Source of the DNA: Polyangiaceae bacterium
GTDB lineage: Bacteria > Myxococcota_A > Polyangia > Polyangiales > Polyangiaceae
Assembly: GCA_015075635.1 (NCBI GenBank)
Contig: JABTUA010000001.1
Coordinates: forward strand, 1,364,001-1,428,000
Direction: 5' to 3'
DNA length: 64,000 nt
Below the pieces are notes generated by a model. That model had not been told where the DNA came from and ran no database searches. It was given only the letters and a program-made list of their open reading frames with translations. The position numbers and the translations under genes are program-made. Shown piece after piece: positions 63,494-64,000 of this stretch. Numbering within the stretch: position 1 is the first letter of the stretch; every line of letters starts with the position of its first letter.

Positions 63494-63706
63494 CTTCGCC
63501 ACCTTGATGCCGAGCTTCGAGAGCTCGCCGGGTTGGGTGCCAAGGCGCAAGGTTCCAGCAGGTGACATGACGCGGAGCGCCCGCGCTTCCACACACCCCA
63601 ATGCACACCCACCCTTCGAAACGGGAGGGAACGCCCAGGCACGCGTGGTCACGTAACCTTGCGGATTTGTAACGGGTCGACACGGCCCGTCACCCTCTTC
63701 GGCTCC

Positions 63707-63754
63707 TTGCCAAGGTGGACGTCGAGGGTTCAAATCCCTTCTCCCGCTCCGAAA
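63707..63754 (+). repeat. Attachment-site-like direct repeat: 3' half of tRNA-Gly(GCC), right copy
   Basis: Identical over 48 bases to 23802-23849: anticodon loop TTGCCAA, stem GGTGG, T-arm and acceptor strand of tRNA-Gly(GCC), without the 5' half. It marks the right end of the 39.9-kb segment B. Confidence 0.85.
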
Positions 63755-63770
63755 ATCTGAGTGCGAATTC

Positions 63771-63805
63771 CGCCGGTTGAGCCCTGAAGCTCAGCCGGCG
63801 TTTTT
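63771..63805 (+). terminator. Hairpin with T-run after the right tRNA-Gly fragment
   Basis: CGCCGGTTGAGC and GCTCAGCCGGCG with loop CCTGAA form a 12-bp stem (63771-63800), followed by TTTTT. Same structure and spacing as after the left copy. Confidence 0.7.
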
Positions 63806-64000
63806 CGTTTTGCCTCCCATGCGCACCCCGGTGCACACCCCGGCCATCGGGCCCTTCGGTTCCGCTTCGTGGATCTGCCGGGCAGGCGCGGCCGCGAGCC
63901 CGCGCAGCCTCTCCACGATCTTCACCAACCCCCAAGTGTCGAGCTCACAGTACGCGAGTAGCGCCGACCTGAGCTTTAGTCGCTCCGCTTGGGACAAATC
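63791..64000 (-). CDS. DUF2779 nuclease, 3' end only (continues beyond the window)
   Basis: The minus strand encodes MSQAERLKLRSALLAYCELDTWGLVKIVERLRGL, nearly identical to the C-terminus of the DUF2779 protein at 8475-9971, and stays open to the window edge. After RLRGL the sequence differs and runs into ...GVRMGGKTKNAG and a stop in the hairpin beside the tRNA-Gly fragment. That tail is shared with the integrase remnant at 23.9 kb, so a deletion seems to have joined a DUF2779 gene to the end of an integrase gene. Confidence 0.75.
   Translation of the reverse strand, partial: DLSQAERLKLRSALLAYCELDTWGLVKIVERLRGLAAAPARQIHEAEPKGPMAGVCTGVRMGGKTKNAG

Overview
The window is G+C-rich bacterial DNA from a myxobacterium (Myxococcota, probably a Polyangia-type lineage). 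Evidence seen in the sequence: three proteins end in MYXO-CTERM-type sorting tails (Cys-rich Gly-Cys motif, hydrophobic segment, Arg cluster), one protein belongs to the myxobacterial DUF2378/TIGR02265 paralogous family, one carries a 'Myxo disulfide' CGDG...EECDDGN repeat, and many short lipoproteins have Gly/Ser/Thr-rich spacers after the lipid-anchored cysteine.

The strongest organising signal is a pair of identical 48-bp direct repeats (23802-23849 and 63707-63754). They are the 3' half of a tRNA-Gly(GCC) gene from the anticodon loop to the end of the acceptor stem. Each is followed by a similar hairpin plus T-run and by the last codons of a tyrosine-integrase-like gene on the minus strand. 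This is the footprint of islands stacked at one tRNA-Gly gene. It divides the window into three parts: (A) 1-23.8 kb, (B) a 39.9-kb segment from 23.8 to 63.7 kb, and (C) the start of another segment at the right edge.

Segment A reads like a stress, RNA-repair and defence island. It holds a RavA/ViaA-like MoxR ATPase-VWA pair, a DUF429 protein, a cluster with a DUF2779 nuclease, a zinc-ribbon protein and a PD-(D/E)XK-like protein, a DUF433/DUF5615 toxin-antitoxin pair, an ARPP-1 protein, an RNase H-fold exonuclease, a NERD nuclease-helicase fused by deletion to the tail of a dynamin-like protein carrying a NusA-like KH domain, an intact dynamin-like GTPase with an altered P-loop, and a Pnkp/Hen1 RNA repair operon. 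Several gene fragments (a second ravA-like fragment at 6.5-7.0 kb, an orphan C-terminus at 7.0-7.3 kb) show repeated recombination.

Segment B starts with degraded integrase and methyltransferase genes, peptidase E and an acetyltransferase. It then carries a long series of secreted lipoproteins, a degenerate sensor kinase, a response regulator, and two paralogous Kelch/MYXO-CTERM proteins, one frameshifted. Its centrepiece is a tightly packed six-gene run (42484-59496): Kelch/MYXO-CTERM protein, FGE-sulfatase-like lipoprotein, 1,570-residue lipoprotein, disulfide-motif lipoprotein, 2,514-residue SpvB/FG-GAP/RHS protein resembling a fused TcB-TcC toxin but with its own export signal, and a small downstream gene overlapping by one base that is placed like an immunity gene. 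The six genes are separated by at most 8 bases or overlap. I consider this the best candidate for an undescribed system: a cell-surface, lipoprotein-based polymorphic toxin locus. Segment B ends with a 1,147-residue MYXO-CTERM beta-propeller-like protein. Segment C begins with the 3' end of a second DUF2779 gene running off the window.
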